Shown: positions 8,101-14,798 of the stretch, in pieces | How positions within the stretch are numbered: position 1 is the first letter of the stretch | How the letters are laid out: the number at the start of each line of letters is the position of its first letter | Assembly: GCF_949282365.1 (NCBI RefSeq) | Contig: NZ_CASDOY010000008.1 | Location: forward strand, 1-48,847 | From: an uncultured Desulfovibrio sp. | Lineage (GTDB): Bacteria > Desulfobacterota > Desulfovibrionia > Desulfovibrionales > Desulfovibrionaceae | DNA length: 48,847 nt | Direction: 5' to 3' | Notes under the pieces: model-generated | The model's input: the letters and a program-made list of their open reading frames with translations, nothing else | What the model was told of the DNA's origin: nothing | Database searches by the model: none | Position numbers and translations under genes: made by a program

Positions 8101-9321
8101 TCCCTGCTGTCCCTGGCGGGCTGGACAGGTTGCGCCGTGCCCCGCCGGCTGTCGCCCCTGGCCGCCATCCTGTTCACTTCCGGCTCGTCGGCAGCGCCCA
8201 AGGGCGTACCGCTCAGTCATGCCAACATCCTCGCCAACTGCCGGGACGTGGCCGAAGTGCTGGCCCTGGACAGCCATGATGTCATGCTGGCCATGCTGCC
8301 GCCCTTCCATTCCCTGGGCCTGACGGGCAACATCGTCCTGCCGCTCTGCTTCGGCATGCCCGCGGTCTTCCATGCCAATCCCACGGAAGGGGCGCGTCTG
8401 GCGGCCCTTTGCCGCGTCTGGCGGCCGACCCTGCTGGCTTCGCCCCCCACCTTCCTGGACGGCATGCTGCGTCAGGCCCGGCCCGGGGATCTGGGATCCC
8501 TGCGTCTGGCCTTCGTGGGGGCGGAAGCCTGTCCGCAGTCTGTGCACGACGCCTTCGTGCGCCTTTCCGGCGGCGGCCGGCTCTGCGAAGGCTATGGCGT
8601 CACCGAGTGCGCGCCGGTCATCAGCCTCAACCTGCCGGGCGCGGAGCGCATCGGCACCATCGGGATGGCCCTGCCTTCGGTGCGGACGGCCATCGTGACG
8701 CCGCAGGCCCCGCACCGCCGCCTGCCTCCCGGCGAGACCGGCCTGCTGCTGGTGCGCGGGCCCAATGTCTTCACCGGCTATCTGGGGCAGGGCAGCGCGG
8801 ACGGCCCGGCCTCGCCCTTTCTGCGTCTGGACGGGCAGGACTGGTACTGCACCGGCGATCTGGTGCGGGCGGACAGCGGCGGGCACATGACCTTCGCGGG
8901 ACGGCAGGAACGCTTCGTCAAGCTGGGCGGGGAGATGATCTCCCTGCCGCAGCTGGAGGCCGTGCTGGGGCGCCATTTTCCCGCGCCGGCGGGGCAGGAA
9001 GGCCCCGTGCTGGCCGTGGACGCCCCGGAGGAAGGCGGCCAGCCCGTGCTCACCCTGTTCACGACCCTGCCGCTGGACTGCGCCCGGGCCAATGCCGTGC
9101 TGCGGGAAGAGGGGCTTTCCGGCCTGCATATGCTGCGCCGTGTACGGCGGCTGGCGGCCTTGCCGCTGCTGGGTTCGGGCAAGGTGGATCACCGGACGCT
9201 GCGGGCCCTGGCCGCGCGGGAGGGCGGGGACGGACAGCCGCCGCGGCCGGAGGACGGGAGCGGCGAGGCAGCAGACGGCAGCCGGGAGCCGGACGGCGGG
9301 GATGCCGCGGCCTGGCCCTAG
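5152..9321 (+). CDS. Four-domain fusion: LplT-like transporter, PlsC acyltransferase, ACP domain, acyl-ACP synthetase
   Basis: A 1389-residue protein. Residues about 1-410 are an MFS domain (YTLGTFNDNFFKQAV; AGWLADRHPKRRL) like the lysophospholipid flippase LplT. Residues about 460-700 are a PlsC-type acyltransferase with the NHxxxxD box (NHPAFVD, near 505) and YPSGGLSRDG. Residues about 720-800 hold a carrier-protein domain with DLGLDSLALTEL (Ser near 762 for phosphopantetheine). Residues about 820-1350 are an AMP-forming ligase: ILFTSGSSAAPKGVPLSHAN, GYGVTECAPV, and GSGKVDHRTL carrying the C-terminal Lys. This joins the LplT and Aas functions of E. coli and adds an internal ACP: import of lysophospholipid, activation of fatty acid and re-acylation. 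AAGGAG (5141-5146) favours ATG 5152 over GTG 5146. Confidence 0.88.
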   Translation: MSRGFLRQTVSLGVSYTLGTFNDNFFKQAVLLLAVGMGHTAVQAWGTVLFSLPFVLFSAWAGWLADRHPKRRLVLAAKSLELCAMLAGGWGLLQLHWSGMLVMLFCMGASATLFSPALNGSLPELFPRGDVPRVNALFKLATTASILLGIALAGGALERQWLDTAIPFGRWLVAVTVVAVAVLGLGSVAFIPYRPAAARREALPPFPWLGALDSARDLWRLRARRDIFCCLCADAFFYSLSTLILLEINAYGVAQLGLGATTASLLPGGLMLGICAGAALAARHVRGDWRASVPRACAGIGLWLLAAGCVPLAPEGWRFGLLVVCYVAAGACGSLYIVPVSSQIQLRPAADEKGRILGTSNFFSFSGMALAGPAYALLSFLPPSVGHLLLGALALVWALCLGRRLRALDLTEGHGGPQPSAQGPDGGPAPAAGAGQALPDTAVGTAAAPGAPRSRLARLLARPLLGAIRGLLALRYRVRLEGLDSLRQACARARRQGRGLLVLPNHPAFVDPALLCTHLAALELRPLADRHQISRPWLRPLAALVGCISLPDLRRDGLSARDRVRQALDACAAALERGENVLLYPSGGLSRDGHTHLGGNSGVYRLLRAVPGCVPVLVHTHGLWGSSFSWAWGEPSLGRALLRGLGALLANGIFFLPRREVRIRFALPEDLPAPEAGVRPLNAALEAFYAAQEDSLRAVPLYRWRPLPPVAPSPAATAPSAAALPDAEREAVLRLLAEASPLDPAWDSLGPEQRLDTDLGLDSLALTELALRLEERFGRAPDSLEQLRTVNDCLLAVAGQVTPDPAAEAAARKASQRWQEALHQRPARALALPAADELPVVILRQLRRAPCRPLLADGGRTLTARAFWTRAVALALYLRRHHGTESRLGIMLPASPAACLAWLAVLLAGQTPVMLNWTTGARNLRHCLELAGVRRILSARALLQRLEGNGLREAVTAAGAAWLPLEDVPAAMSPGLRLEALVRSLLSLAGWTGCAVPRRLSPLAAILFTSGSSAAPKGVPLSHANILANCRDVAEVLALDSHDVMLAMLPPFHSLGLTGNIVLPLCFGMPAVFHANPTEGARLAALCRVWRPTLLASPPTFLDGMLRQARPGDLGSLRLAFVGAEACPQSVHDAFVRLSGGGRLCEGYGVTECAPVISLNLPGAERIGTIGMALPSVRTAIVTPQAPHRRLPPGETGLLLVRGPNVFTGYLGQGSADGPASPFLRLDGQDWYCTGDLVRADSGGHMTFAGRQERFVKLGGEMISLPQLEAVLGRHFPAPAGQEGPVLAVDAPEEGGQPVLTLFTTLPLDCARANAVLREEGLSGLHMLRRVRRLAALPLLGSGKVDHRTLRALAAREGGDGQPPRPEDGSGEAADGSREPDGGDAAAWP

Positions 9322-9387
9322 GCACGCCGGGGCGGGCGCTTCCCGTACATCACGGCAAACAGGGGGGCCGCCCGGAGGCCCCTACAG

Positions 9388-9424
9388 AAAAAGGGTGACA
9401 GTCTCCATGACTGTCACCCTTTTT
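9388..9424. terminator. Bidirectional terminator between the fusion gene and dnaJ
   Basis: A perfect 16-bp stem, AAAAAGGGTGACAGTC (9388-9403) and its complement (9409-9424), with loop TCCAT. A-runs on one side and T-runs on the other let it serve both converging genes. Confidence 0.95.
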
Positions 9425-9494
9425 GATAAGGCGCGTTGGGGAAGGGCCTTTGCGGGGCGGCCGGGGCCCTGCCCGCGGCCCGCGATCGGGACGT
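9425..9494 (+). repeat. Short copy of a dispersed intergenic element
   Basis: Directly after the terminator, GATAAGGCGCGTTGGGGAAG (9425-9444) resembles the start of longer elements at 11981 and 25206 (GAAAAAGCGCGC followed by GGGGAAAG). It is short and degenerate here. Confidence 0.4.
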
Positions 9495-10616
9495 CTAGTC
9501 CAAGCCCATTTTCTTGCCCAGCTTCTTGCCCAGCTTCTTGACCTTGTCCAGCGGGCTTTCGCTCTCCAGACGTTCGAATTCACGCAGCAGCTCGGCCTGC
9601 TTGTCCGAGATGCGGGTGGGGGTCAGCACCCGGACTTCCACCAGCAGGTCGCCGCGATCGCTGCGGCCGGGATAGGGCATGCCTTCGCCCTTGAGGCGCA
9701 GCAGGGTGCCGCTCTGGATGCCCTTGGGGATGTCCAGGGGCAGGGGACCCTTGAGGCCGGGCACTTCCACCCGGTAGCCCAGGGCGGCCTGCACGAAGCT
9801 GATCTCGCAGGTATAGATGAGGTCCTGGCCCTGGCGTTCGTATTTTTTGCTGGGCTCCACATGCAGGACCACATAGAGGTCCCCCGGGGGCCCCCCGTGC
9901 TCGCCGGGTTCCCCCTCGCCGCGCACGCGCAGGCGGGTGCCGGTATCCACACCGGCGGGGACGCGCACCACGATCTCGCGGCGTTCCTCCACGATGCCCT
10001 GGCCCTTGCAGCGGGGGCAGGGCTTCTTGATGACCTGGCCGGTGCCCTGACAGGCGGAGCAGGGCATGGCGATCTGGAAAAAGCCCTGGGAGTGGCGCAC
10101 CTGGCCGGTGCCGTGGCACTGGGGGCAGGGTTCGGGCTTGCTGCCCGGCGCGGCGCCGCTGCCGGAGCAGTCGGGGCAGGTCATGTGCTTGGGCAGGGTC
10201 AGGGGGATCTCGTCGCCCGTGGCGGCCTGCTCGAAGGAGACCTTGAGGTTGTAGCGCAGGTCAGCGCCCTGCATGGGCCGGGGACCGCGCGCGCCGCCGG
10301 CGGAGGCGAAGCCGAAAAGATCGCCGAAAATATCGCTGAAATGGGCGAAGATGTCTTCGTTGCTGGTGAAGCCCGCGCCGCCCATGCCGCCCTGCACGCC
10401 GGCATGACCGAAGCGGTCATAGCGTTCGCGCTTTTCGGCGTCGCGCAGCACGTCGTAGGCCTCGGCGGCTTCCTTGAACTTTTGTTCGGCTTCGGCGTCA
10501 CCGGGGTTGTGGTCGGGATGGTAGCGCATGGCCAGCTTGCGGTAGGCCTTTTTGATCTCGGCCTCGCTGGCGTTGCGCTCCACGCCCAGAACTTCGTAAT
10601 AGTCTCGCTGTGCCAT
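9495..10616 (-). CDS. dnaJ: Chaperone protein DnaJ (Hsp40, type I)
   Basis: A 373-residue full-length type I DnaJ. It has an N-terminal J domain (DYYEVLGVERNAS, HPD at MRYHPDHN), a Gly/Phe-rich linker (FGHAGVQGGMGGAGF), four CxxCxGxG zinc-finger repeats (CPDCSGSG, CPQCHGTG, CSACQGTG, CPRCKGQG), and a C-terminal substrate-binding region. It stimulates the DnaK ATPase and delivers unfolded proteins in the cytoplasm. The start lies 5 bp after the rpoZ stop, so the two form an operon. No dnaK or grpE lies in this window. Confidence 0.97.
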   Translation of the reverse strand: MAQRDYYEVLGVERNASEAEIKKAYRKLAMRYHPDHNPGDAEAEQKFKEAAEAYDVLRDAEKRERYDRFGHAGVQGGMGGAGFTSNEDIFAHFSDIFGDLFGFASAGGARGPRPMQGADLRYNLKVSFEQAATGDEIPLTLPKHMTCPDCSGSGAAPGSKPEPCPQCHGTGQVRHSQGFFQIAMPCSACQGTGQVIKKPCPRCKGQGIVEERREIVVRVPAGVDTGTRLRVRGEGEPGEHGGPPGDLYVVLHVEPSKKYERQGQDLIYTCEISFVQAALGYRVEVPGLKGPLPLDIPKGIQSGTLLRLKGEGMPYPGRSDRGDLLVEVRVLTPTRISDKQAELLREFERLESESPLDKVKKLGKKLGKKMGLD

Positions 10617-10621
10617 GGCCT

Positions 10622-10861
10622 CTAGCCTTCGTTCTTGGCGGGCTCCTGACCTTCGGGCAGGGGATTGTACAGGCTCATGTCGTCAGGCAGCACCTTGCCG
10701 GCGGCGATCTCGCGCAGCGCGGTCACGGCTTCCTTGTTGCGGCTTTCGATGAGGGGCTCATAGCCTTCGCGGTACTGGCGCACGCGCTTGATGGCCATCT
10801 GGACCAGCAAAAAGCGGTTGTTCACACGTTCCTGGCAATCTTCCACGGTAATGCGGGCCAT
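10622..10861 (-). CDS. rpoZ: RNA polymerase omega subunit
   Basis: A 79-residue protein with the omega signature: MARITVEDCQERVNNRFLLV, then AIKRVRQYREG and a central NKEAVTALREIAAGKV. Omega binds the beta-prime subunit and aids polymerase assembly. The ATG at 10861 is preceded on the minus strand by GGAGGAAC. It is the first gene of an rpoZ-dnaJ operon; pairing with a chaperone gene rather than spoT/gmk is a little unusual. The gap to the divergent ttcA-like gene (10862-11088) must hold both promoters. A TATACA on the minus strand near 10899-10904 could be a -10 box, but no good -35 accompanies it. Confidence 0.93.
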   Translation of the reverse strand: MARITVEDCQERVNNRFLLVQMAIKRVRQYREGYEPLIESRNKEAVTALREIAAGKVLPDDMSLYNPLPEGQEPAKNEG

Positions 10862-11088
10862 AGTTCCTCCGGCTTGCCCGCGGCGCGCGGGCGGAGTGTA
10901 TAAATGAATGCCGCCGTACCCGGCAGCAGCGGGCGCGGCGCAACAGGGACAGAACTCTTTGCCTGCCCAAGCGAGTTATGCTATTGGTCTTTGCTGCGGC
11001 TGTCAAGGGCGACGGCCTGAAAAATCCTTCCTGTCCGCTCCGCCGTGCAGGAAGACAGCATTGCATGCCCCGAGGGGCAGGAGGACGT

Positions 11089-11880
11089 ATGCGTGAAAAA
11101 CGCTCCTATGCGCAGGAGGTCTGCGTCAAGGGCGCGGGCAAGGCCATGCAGCAGGCCGGTATGCTCTGGCCCGGCTGCCGGGTCGGCGTGGCCGTTTCCG
11201 GCGGGGTGGACAGCTTCGTGCTGCTCAAGACCCTGCATATCCGGCAGGGCATCGTGCCCTTCCGTTTCGAGATCATGGCCATCCACCTCAATCCCGGTTT
11301 CGACCCGCAGAGCCACATGCCGCTGGCGGCCTGGCTGTCGCGGCACGGCATCCCCTCGCATCTGGAGGTGACGGACTTCGGCCCGCATGCCCATTCGGTC
11401 GAAAACCGGCGCCGCTCCCCCTGCTTCCGCTGCGCCTGGCTGCGGCGTAAGCGCCTGTTCGAGCTCTGTTCGCAGTACAGGCTGACCCATCTGGCCCTGG
11501 GCCACAATGCCGAGGATCTGGTCGCCACCTTTTTCATGAACCTCTGCCGTAATGGCCGCGTGGACGGCATGAGCATGAACGAGCCCTTCTTCGGCGGCAA
11601 GCTGCATCTGATCCGACCGCTGCTGCTGGTGGAGAAGAAATACATCATCAAGGCCGCCAAACAGTGGGAGCTGCCCCTGTGGGCCAATGCCTGCCCCTCG
11701 GCCGGCAATACCGCCCGCAGCGACATGGACGAGACCCTCAAGGCCCTCTACGGCGTGGCGAAGGACTCCCGCCGCTGCATCCTCAACGGCCTGAGCCGCT
11801 GGCAGCTGGAAAAGAACAGCCTGCCCGACGTGCCGGAGCCGGAAGATGATCAGGGGGAAGGGGACACCTTCCCGCGCTAG
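11089..11880 (+). CDS. TtcA-like tRNA thiolation ATPase (PP-loop)
   Basis: A 263-residue N-type ATP pyrophosphatase. The PP-loop SGGVDS is at residues 37-42. Cys 112 and Cys 115 (SPCFRCAW) with Cys 202 (NACPSAGN) match the three cysteines that hold the [4Fe-4S] cluster in TtcA-family enzymes, and LALGHNAEDLVATFFMNL is the conserved adenylation region. TtcA makes 2-thiocytidine at position 32 of certain tRNAs. Whether this member acts on C32 or another tRNA base is not decidable here. GGAGG (11080-11084) sets the ATG at 11089; the open frame extends upstream to 10978 without ribosome-site support. Confidence 0.85.
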   Translation: MREKRSYAQEVCVKGAGKAMQQAGMLWPGCRVGVAVSGGVDSFVLLKTLHIRQGIVPFRFEIMAIHLNPGFDPQSHMPLAAWLSRHGIPSHLEVTDFGPHAHSVENRRRSPCFRCAWLRRKRLFELCSQYRLTHLALGHNAEDLVATFFMNLCRNGRVDGMSMNEPFFGGKLHLIRPLLLVEKKYIIKAAKQWELPLWANACPSAGNTARSDMDETLKALYGVAKDSRRCILNGLSRWQLEKNSLPDVPEPEDDQGEGDTFPR

Positions 11881-11974
11881 GGCGTGTTGACACAACTTTT
11901 ACAATTTATTTCCAACAACGATGACATATCGGCTGCGCATGCCCGGCGAAGGATGCTTGCCGCATGCTCCCGTG

Positions 11975-12130
11975 CCCATCTGAAAAAGCGCGCTGGGGAA
12001 AGGGGGGGTGCGGGGATGGGAACGCCCTCTGGCGCGAGCAGCGGCCGGATGGCGGCCGCGGGCCGTGCCCGTTGCGGCGGGGGGAGCCACGGGCGCAGCC
12101 TGCGACGCAAGGGGGGGCTTCCGCCGGGCC
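11975..12130 (+). repeat. Dispersed intergenic element, copy A
   Basis: It starts TGAAAAAGCGCGC (11981-11993) and carries the core GCCGCGGGCCGTGCCCGTT (about 12055-12073), ending near GCTTCCGCCGGG. The same order of blocks is found inverted near 44010-44205; the start and core recur near 25206-25340. Homology is by eye, with small gaps. Confidence 0.55.
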
Positions 12131-12470
12131 TCCTGTCCTTCCCCAAGCGCGTTGGGTAGGGCCGTGTGATTGGGCGGCGCGGCCGGGGAGGATGGCCTGC
12201 TGCTGCCTCCCTGCCGTGTGGGGGAGCCATGGCGCAGGAAAGGGCAGCCGGCCGCCCTTTTTTTGTGCCCTGCGACGGGCAAGGGCGGTGTCGTCACGGG
12301 GCGCCTGTCCAGAGCGGTCCTGCAAGGGCCGCCCCAGAGGACAGGGATCGTGCTGACGGCCGCAGGGCGGCCAGGGTACCCGTTCACGGCAGGATGGTCT
12401 GCCCGTTGCCCGAAGGCGGGGACTGCCCGGCCGGACCGAAAGAAAGGTTTTTGGGATGCGTGGGAGAGCA

Positions 12471-12518
12471 TGAGGGGGAGAGGAGACCTTTTTGCAAAAA
12501 GGTCTCCTCTCCCCCTCA
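12471..12518. terminator. 48-bp perfect palindrome 3' of the TPR gene
   Basis: TGAGGGGGAGAGGAGACC followed by TTTTTG (12471-12494) is exactly complementary to 12495-12518. There is no loop beyond the central TTTTTGCAAAAA. It lies 45 bp past the TPR stop on the minus strand and probably ends that operon. The T-run (seven T on the minus strand, near 12522-12528) comes before, not after, the stem in that direction, so the mechanism is unclear. A weaker hairpin of similar design lies 3' of queD (44561-44610). Confidence 0.7.
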
Positions 12519-12562
12519 TCAAAAAAACACTGCCCCGAACGGCAGCGCGGACGCGTGGCGTG

Positions 12563-13189
12563 CTAGACGCCCTTGGCCTTGAGTTCTTCCAGGAAGCCCT
12601 CGGGCACGTCGAAGCCCAGTTCGGCGGCCTTGCTGGCGGACTGGCGGGCTTCGGCGTACTTGCCCAGGTCGAACTGGGCGAGGGCCATGTTGTTCCAGGC
12701 GGGGGCGAAGGAGGGTTCCTTTTCCAGGATCTCCTTGCAGAGTTTCTCGCAGGCGTCGAAATCGCCCTGCATGTAGTAGGCGGTGGTCAGGGCGTTCTTG
12801 GCCTGGATGAAGTCGGGGTCCCATTTCAGGGCTTTTTTCAGGGCCGTGACGGCCTTGTCCGGTTCGCCGCGCTGCAGGTGCACGAAGGCGATGTTGCTCC
12901 ACGGCACGGGGAACTTGGCGCGGCACTGGGCGGCTTCCTCGTTGTAGCGCAGGCAGCCTTCCAGGTCGCCGCGTTCCAGACAGATGCCGCCGAGCTGCAC
13001 ATAGGCTTCGGCCAGATGGGGCGAGTTGCGCACGGCGTTGAGCAGGGCTTCTTCGGCGCCCACGAAATCGCGCTTGCTCAGCAGGGCCAGACCGAGATTG
13101 TAGTGGTGGTTGGCGCACTGCTCGTTGGCCGCGATCTCCATTTTGAGGTCGGCAATATATTCGTCGATATCATCGTAACGCTGTTTCAT
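12563..13189 (-). CDS. Tetratricopeptide-repeat protein
   Basis: A 208-residue cytoplasmic protein made of about five TPR units: HHYNLGLALLSKRDFVGAEEAL, AEAYVQLGGICLERGDLEGCL, VPWSNIAFVHLQRGEPDKAV, IQAKNALTTAYYMQGDFDAC, and APAWNNMALAQFDLGKYAEA. Each has the expected W/Y, G, A spacing. TPR arrays are protein-binding scaffolds, so the partner is probably a product of the same operon. Its ATG overlaps the upstream stop (ATGA at 13189-13186), which implies coupled translation. It is the last gene of the ferredoxin-YkgJ-unknown-TPR operon. The molecular role is unknown. Confidence 0.88.
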   Translation of the reverse strand: MKQRYDDIDEYIADLKMEIAANEQCANHHYNLGLALLSKRDFVGAEEALLNAVRNSPHLAEAYVQLGGICLERGDLEGCLRYNEEAAQCRAKFPVPWSNIAFVHLQRGEPDKAVTALKKALKWDPDFIQAKNALTTAYYMQGDFDACEKLCKEILEKEPSFAPAWNNMALAQFDLGKYAEARQSASKAAELGFDVPEGFLEELKAKGV

Positions 13190-13590
13190 AGGATATGGCC
13201 CTCTTTTTTCAGCAGATCATGGTACCAGAGGCAGAAATCGGTGATGCCCTGGTATTTTTCGTCACGGTTCACAATGCCCAGAGCGCATTCCAGCACGCCG
13301 CGGCCGTAGTCGTTGCTGTACTGTTCGTTCCTGGCGGCCTTGAGCTGGAGGAACTCGCGCACCAGCTGCTGGGTGGTGCGTTTGGTCACGTCCATGCGCA
13401 CGTCCAGCGGGTCGTTGGGCTTCTGGAAGGGGTCCCAGTTGTCATAGCCGATGCGGTCCACGAATTTGCGGCGGCGCGGGTTCATGCGCTCGTAGATCTC
13501 GCGCTTGAGCTGTTCCTGTTCGGCGTTGAGCTTTTGGGGCGTGCCGTCGCGGAACAGGGTGGCGGGAATGGAACTGAGTTCGGAAGGCAT
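13186..13590 (-). CDS. Unknown protein in the ferredoxin operon
   Basis: A 134-residue soluble, charged protein. Recognisable stretches are LFRDGTPQKLNAEQEQLKREIYERM, RRRKFVDRIGYDNWDPF and the end CLWYHDLLKKEGHIL. It has no signal peptide, membrane helix or cysteine cluster, and I do not recognise a family. The ATG at 13590 lies 10 bp after the YkgJ stop and its own stop overlaps the TPR start, so it sits firmly inside a co-translated unit. It is probably a partner of the YkgJ-type or TPR protein. Confidence 0.75.
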   Translation of the reverse strand: MPSELSSIPATLFRDGTPQKLNAEQEQLKREIYERMNPRRRKFVDRIGYDNWDPFQKPNDPLDVRMDVTKRTTQQLVREFLQLKAARNEQYSNDYGRGVLECALGIVNRDEKYQGITDFCLWYHDLLKKEGHIL

Positions 13591-13600
13591 GGTGCGCCCC

Positions 13601-14269
13601 CTATTTTTCGGGCCTGGCCGGGCCGATGCCCAGATAAGCCTCGTCGTAATTGGTGATGAGCGCCATGGAAAGCGGCACATAGACTTCGTGCAGCTCGCGG
13701 AAGCGGCTGTTGACGGCGCGGCCGATCTCGCGGCTCAGGTCTTCCAGGCGGCTCTGGATCTTGTCCAGATAGACCGTGGGATAGGCCTTGCCCTTTTCGA
13801 AAGCGGCGAAGCCGCAGACGTGGCCCTGGCCGGCGATGGCCGTGGGCACGCCGTAGAGGCGACAGGTGATGGGGCGGGCCTCGTAGAGCAGGCAGCGGTC
13901 GTCATCGCCCAGCAGGGGGCAGCGGCACTTGAGGCGCGCGGCTTCTTCCATGATGGCTTCGGGGCTCTTGCCGGACTTTTCTTCCCGGAAGAGCTCGCGC
14001 TTGAGGCGGGTCAGGTGGCGGTCGGTCTCGGCGGCCCGGGTCAGGATGGCCGAACGCTGCGGGCCGTAATCAAACGCCTGCTGGAAGGCCCGGTTGATGT
14101 ACATGGCCTCCACCAGGGAAAGGTCGAACAGGGCATGGCAGCAGTCGCTGCAGCCTTCCTTGCAGGTGACGCACTGGGCATGGTCATGCCGGATACGTTC
14201 GAAGATGGCGTCGCAACCGGCGCGCAGCTTTTCGTATTCGGCAAAAATGGGCTGAAGATCAGGAATCAT
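13601..14269 (-). CDS. YkgJ-family cysteine-cluster protein
   Basis: A 222-residue protein with the YkgJ/UPF0153 cysteine pattern: CVTCKEGCSDCC near residues 33-44, then CRCPLLGDDDRCLLYEARPITCRLYGVP near 115-141. The family binds a metal (zinc or an Fe-S cluster is proposed). Its biochemical role is not established. I took the ATG at 14269 because homologous-looking sequence starts there (MIPDLQPIFAEYEKL); no clear Shine-Dalgarno precedes it. It lies 86 bp downstream of the ferredoxin stop with no strong terminator between, so it is probably in the ferredoxin operon. Confidence 0.85.
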   Translation of the reverse strand: MIPDLQPIFAEYEKLRAGCDAIFERIRHDHAQCVTCKEGCSDCCHALFDLSLVEAMYINRAFQQAFDYGPQRSAILTRAAETDRHLTRLKRELFREEKSGKSPEAIMEEAARLKCRCPLLGDDDRCLLYEARPITCRLYGVPTAIAGQGHVCGFAAFEKGKAYPTVYLDKIQSRLEDLSREIGRAVNSRFRELHEVYVPLSMALITNYDEAYLGIGPARPEK

Positions 14270-14355
14270 TGGGGTCGTTCCGCTGGTTATGAAAGTGCCG
14301 CCAGACGAAACGCCCGGCGGCACTTTGATTTGCAGGTGCTGGGCACCCTTAGGGC

Positions 14356-14544
14356 TTAGGCTTCTTCGACGGTGATGGCGCTGGTTTCACAGACTTCCAC
14401 ACAGGATTCGCAGCCCAGGCACTCTTCGGAGTTCACGGGATCAGACTTGCCGTCTTTGATTTCGTAAACTTCCACGGGGCAAACATCCACGCATTCGCCA
14501 CAGCCCACGCACTTGTCGGTATCGACATTCACATTGTAGCCCAT
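14356..14544 (-). CDS. 2[4Fe-4S] ferredoxin
   Basis: A 62-residue bacterial ferredoxin. The first motif is CVGCGECVDVCP, the second CLGCESCVEVCE; together they give the eight cysteines for two low-potential [4Fe-4S] clusters. The second motif ends CE instead of the usual CP. It is a soluble cytoplasmic electron carrier, as expected in an anaerobic sulfate reducer. CTGGAGGACACA gives a strong ribosome site before ATG 14544. A promoter (14615-14644) and a 14-bp palindrome in the leader (14562-14575) lie upstream. It leads the operon with the YkgJ, unknown and TPR genes. Confidence 0.95.
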   Translation of the reverse strand: MGYNVNVDTDKCVGCGECVDVCPVEVYEIKDGKSDPVNSEECLGCESCVEVCETSAITVEEA

Positions 14545-14561
14545 TGTGTCCTCCAGATGTT

Positions 14562-14575
14562 GAAACGTACGTTTC
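14562..14575. promoter_or_regulatory. 14-bp palindrome in the ferredoxin leader
   Basis: GAAACGTACGTTTC is a perfect palindrome 17 bp upstream of the ferredoxin ATG, downstream of the predicted transcription start. A roadblock operator or an RNA hairpin next to the ribosome site are both possible. Confidence 0.5.
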
Positions 14576-14614
14576 TTGTAGTCCTTGGGGGGAAGGCGCT
14601 CCCACCCAAAGGAA

Positions 14615-14644
14615 TGCATAGCGTCCCCCCCCTTGGGCTGTCAA
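14615..14644 (-). promoter_or_regulatory. Ferredoxin operon promoter
   Basis: On the minus strand, TTGACA (14644-14639) and TATGCA (14620-14615) are 18 bp apart. Transcription should start near 14608, giving a leader of about 64 nt. Confidence 0.7.
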
Positions 14645-14666
14645 GGGAAGATTTCTGCTGGTTCAC

Positions 14667-14696
14667 TTGACAGAGAAGGTATGGTAGCATTTTTAT
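14667..14696 (+). promoter_or_regulatory. Putative promoter of the restriction-modification genes
   Basis: TTGACA (14667-14672) and TTTTAT (14691-14696) are 18 bp apart. The -35 is one half of a perfect inverted repeat CTGTCAAG (14638-14645) / CTTGACAG (14666-14673) whose other half is the ferredoxin -35. The two promoters are thus mirror images. A further inverted repeat TGAAC-N8-GTTCA (14757-14774) lies in the leader. Confidence 0.5.
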
Positions 14697-14798
14697 ATTT
14701 TATAAAATACATATTTTTCTGATTGAATTTATAGCTTGTTGATTTTTTCTTAGATTTGAACTAAAAAATGTTCATCAGTCATAAAATAAGGAGAATGT

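Larger units (their letters stand above)
11881..12562. other. Gene-free stretch with repeats and a long palindrome
   Basis: About 680 bp with no credible gene on either strand. It opens with an AT-rich patch containing TTGACA (11887-11892) but no matching -10. It then holds a dispersed intergenic element (about 11975-12130), a hairpin-like CCCCAA-GCGCG-TTGGG (near 12141-12157), and the 48-bp palindrome at 12471-12518. Confidence 0.6.

Noticed and set aside
4963..9192. A 1409-residue minus-strand open frame
   Set aside because: It is the antisense shadow of the transporter/acyltransferase fusion: low-complexity Gln/Gly/Arg composition and no family motifs, while the plus strand has four clear domains.
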